The notes beneath the pieces were generated by a model. It made no database searches and was not told the origin of the DNA. It was given only the letters and a program-made list of their open reading frames with translations. Shown piece after piece: positions 63,844-64,000 of a stretch of 64,000 nt of DNA. Each line of letters opens with the position of its first letter. The stretch's first letter is position 1. Origin of the DNA: CALHVX01 sp051027215 (lineage in GTDB: Bacteria > Pseudomonadota > Gammaproteobacteria > Pseudomonadales > Azotimanducaceae); contig JBPCXR010000262.1 in the NCBI GenBank assembly GCA_051027215.1, positions 1-64,000 of the forward strand, written 5' to 3'. Both the position numbers and the translations under genes were made by a program.

Positions 63844-64000
63844 GTGAGCGAAAATCAGGACTTCGTGCTAAACCTTTCTTGCCCGGATAAAACTGGGCTG
63901 GTGCATGCCGTGGTCGGCTGGCTGCTTGGCCATGACTGCAACATTGTCGACAGCGATCAGTTCGGCGACCCCCACACCGCACAATTCTTCATGCGCGTAC
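63844..64000 (+). CDS. purU: Formyltetrahydrofolate deformylase PurU (5' part only)
   Basis: The 52 visible codons read LNLSCPDKTGLVHAVVGWLL, then CNIVDSDQFGD and TAQFFMRV, the N-terminal ACT domain of PurU. The family hydrolyses 10-formyl-THF to formate and THF for purine synthesis and formaldehyde/C1 balance. It starts at GTG with a weak ribosome-binding site. The catalytic domain lies beyond the window. Confidence 0.88.
   Translation, partial: MSENQDFVLNLSCPDKTGLVHAVVGWLLGHDCNIVDSDQFGDPHTAQFFMRV

Overview
The window reads as a stretch of the chromosome of a heterotrophic, aerobic gammaproteobacterium, probably a marine one. Supporting signs are a pst operon with the very long PstC and PstA of pseudomonad type, an ElaA-type acetyltransferase, a GbuA-type guanidinobutyrase, TonB-dependent receptors, a PEP-CTERM protein, and many acyl-CoA dehydrogenases, enoyl-CoA hydratases, SDRs and P450s. 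This is inference from gene content; the sequence does not name the genus. Coding density is high. I see no rRNA, tRNA, insertion sequence, prophage or CRISPR array.

Layout. 1-7.9 kb (minus strand): a cut MaoC-type dehydratase, a TonB-dependent receptor, two tandem EthD-type proteins coupled to an FAD oxidoreductase, and a GST. 8.0-21.9 kb (plus strand): an oxidation locus with an SDR, three different PQQ-type beta-propeller dehydrogenases (two with an N-terminal haem c), two or more transporters, an acetoin/pyruvate dehydrogenase E1 alpha/beta pair, an aldehyde dehydrogenase, an NTF2-like protein and an ElaA acetyltransferase. The two arms diverge from a shared 148-bp gap and together look like an uptake and stepwise oxidation system for an alcohol-bearing substrate. 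E1 could cleave an acyloin or 2-oxo intermediate, and the aldehyde dehydrogenase could take the aldehyde product. 21.9-36.1 kb is mixed: SDR, MFS, P450, a thioredoxin-like protein, an MscS channel, two tandem secreted proteins of unknown function, a PEP-CTERM protein, an APC permease, a YtcJ-like amidohydrolase lipoprotein and a pair of acyl-CoA dehydrogenases.

36.2-47.5 kb (minus strand) is the phosphate region: phoR-pstS-pstC-pstA-pstB-phoU, followed by a phospholipase D-family protein and a TPR protein. Pho-box heptamer repeats lie upstream of phoR. No phoB is present. A pyrimidine-rich block with four tandem 17-bp units separates pstB and phoU.

47.5-64 kb is a lipid/CoA-ester catabolic region: three enoyl-CoA hydratases, an SDR, a second acyl-CoA dehydrogenase pair, a thiolase, and an XRE regulator divergent from a TonB receptor across two matching palindromic operators. 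It also holds guanidinobutyrase, an old-yellow-enzyme/dienoyl-CoA-reductase-like flavoprotein missing one iron-sulfur cysteine, a second P450, an unknown lipoprotein, and the start of purU at the right edge.
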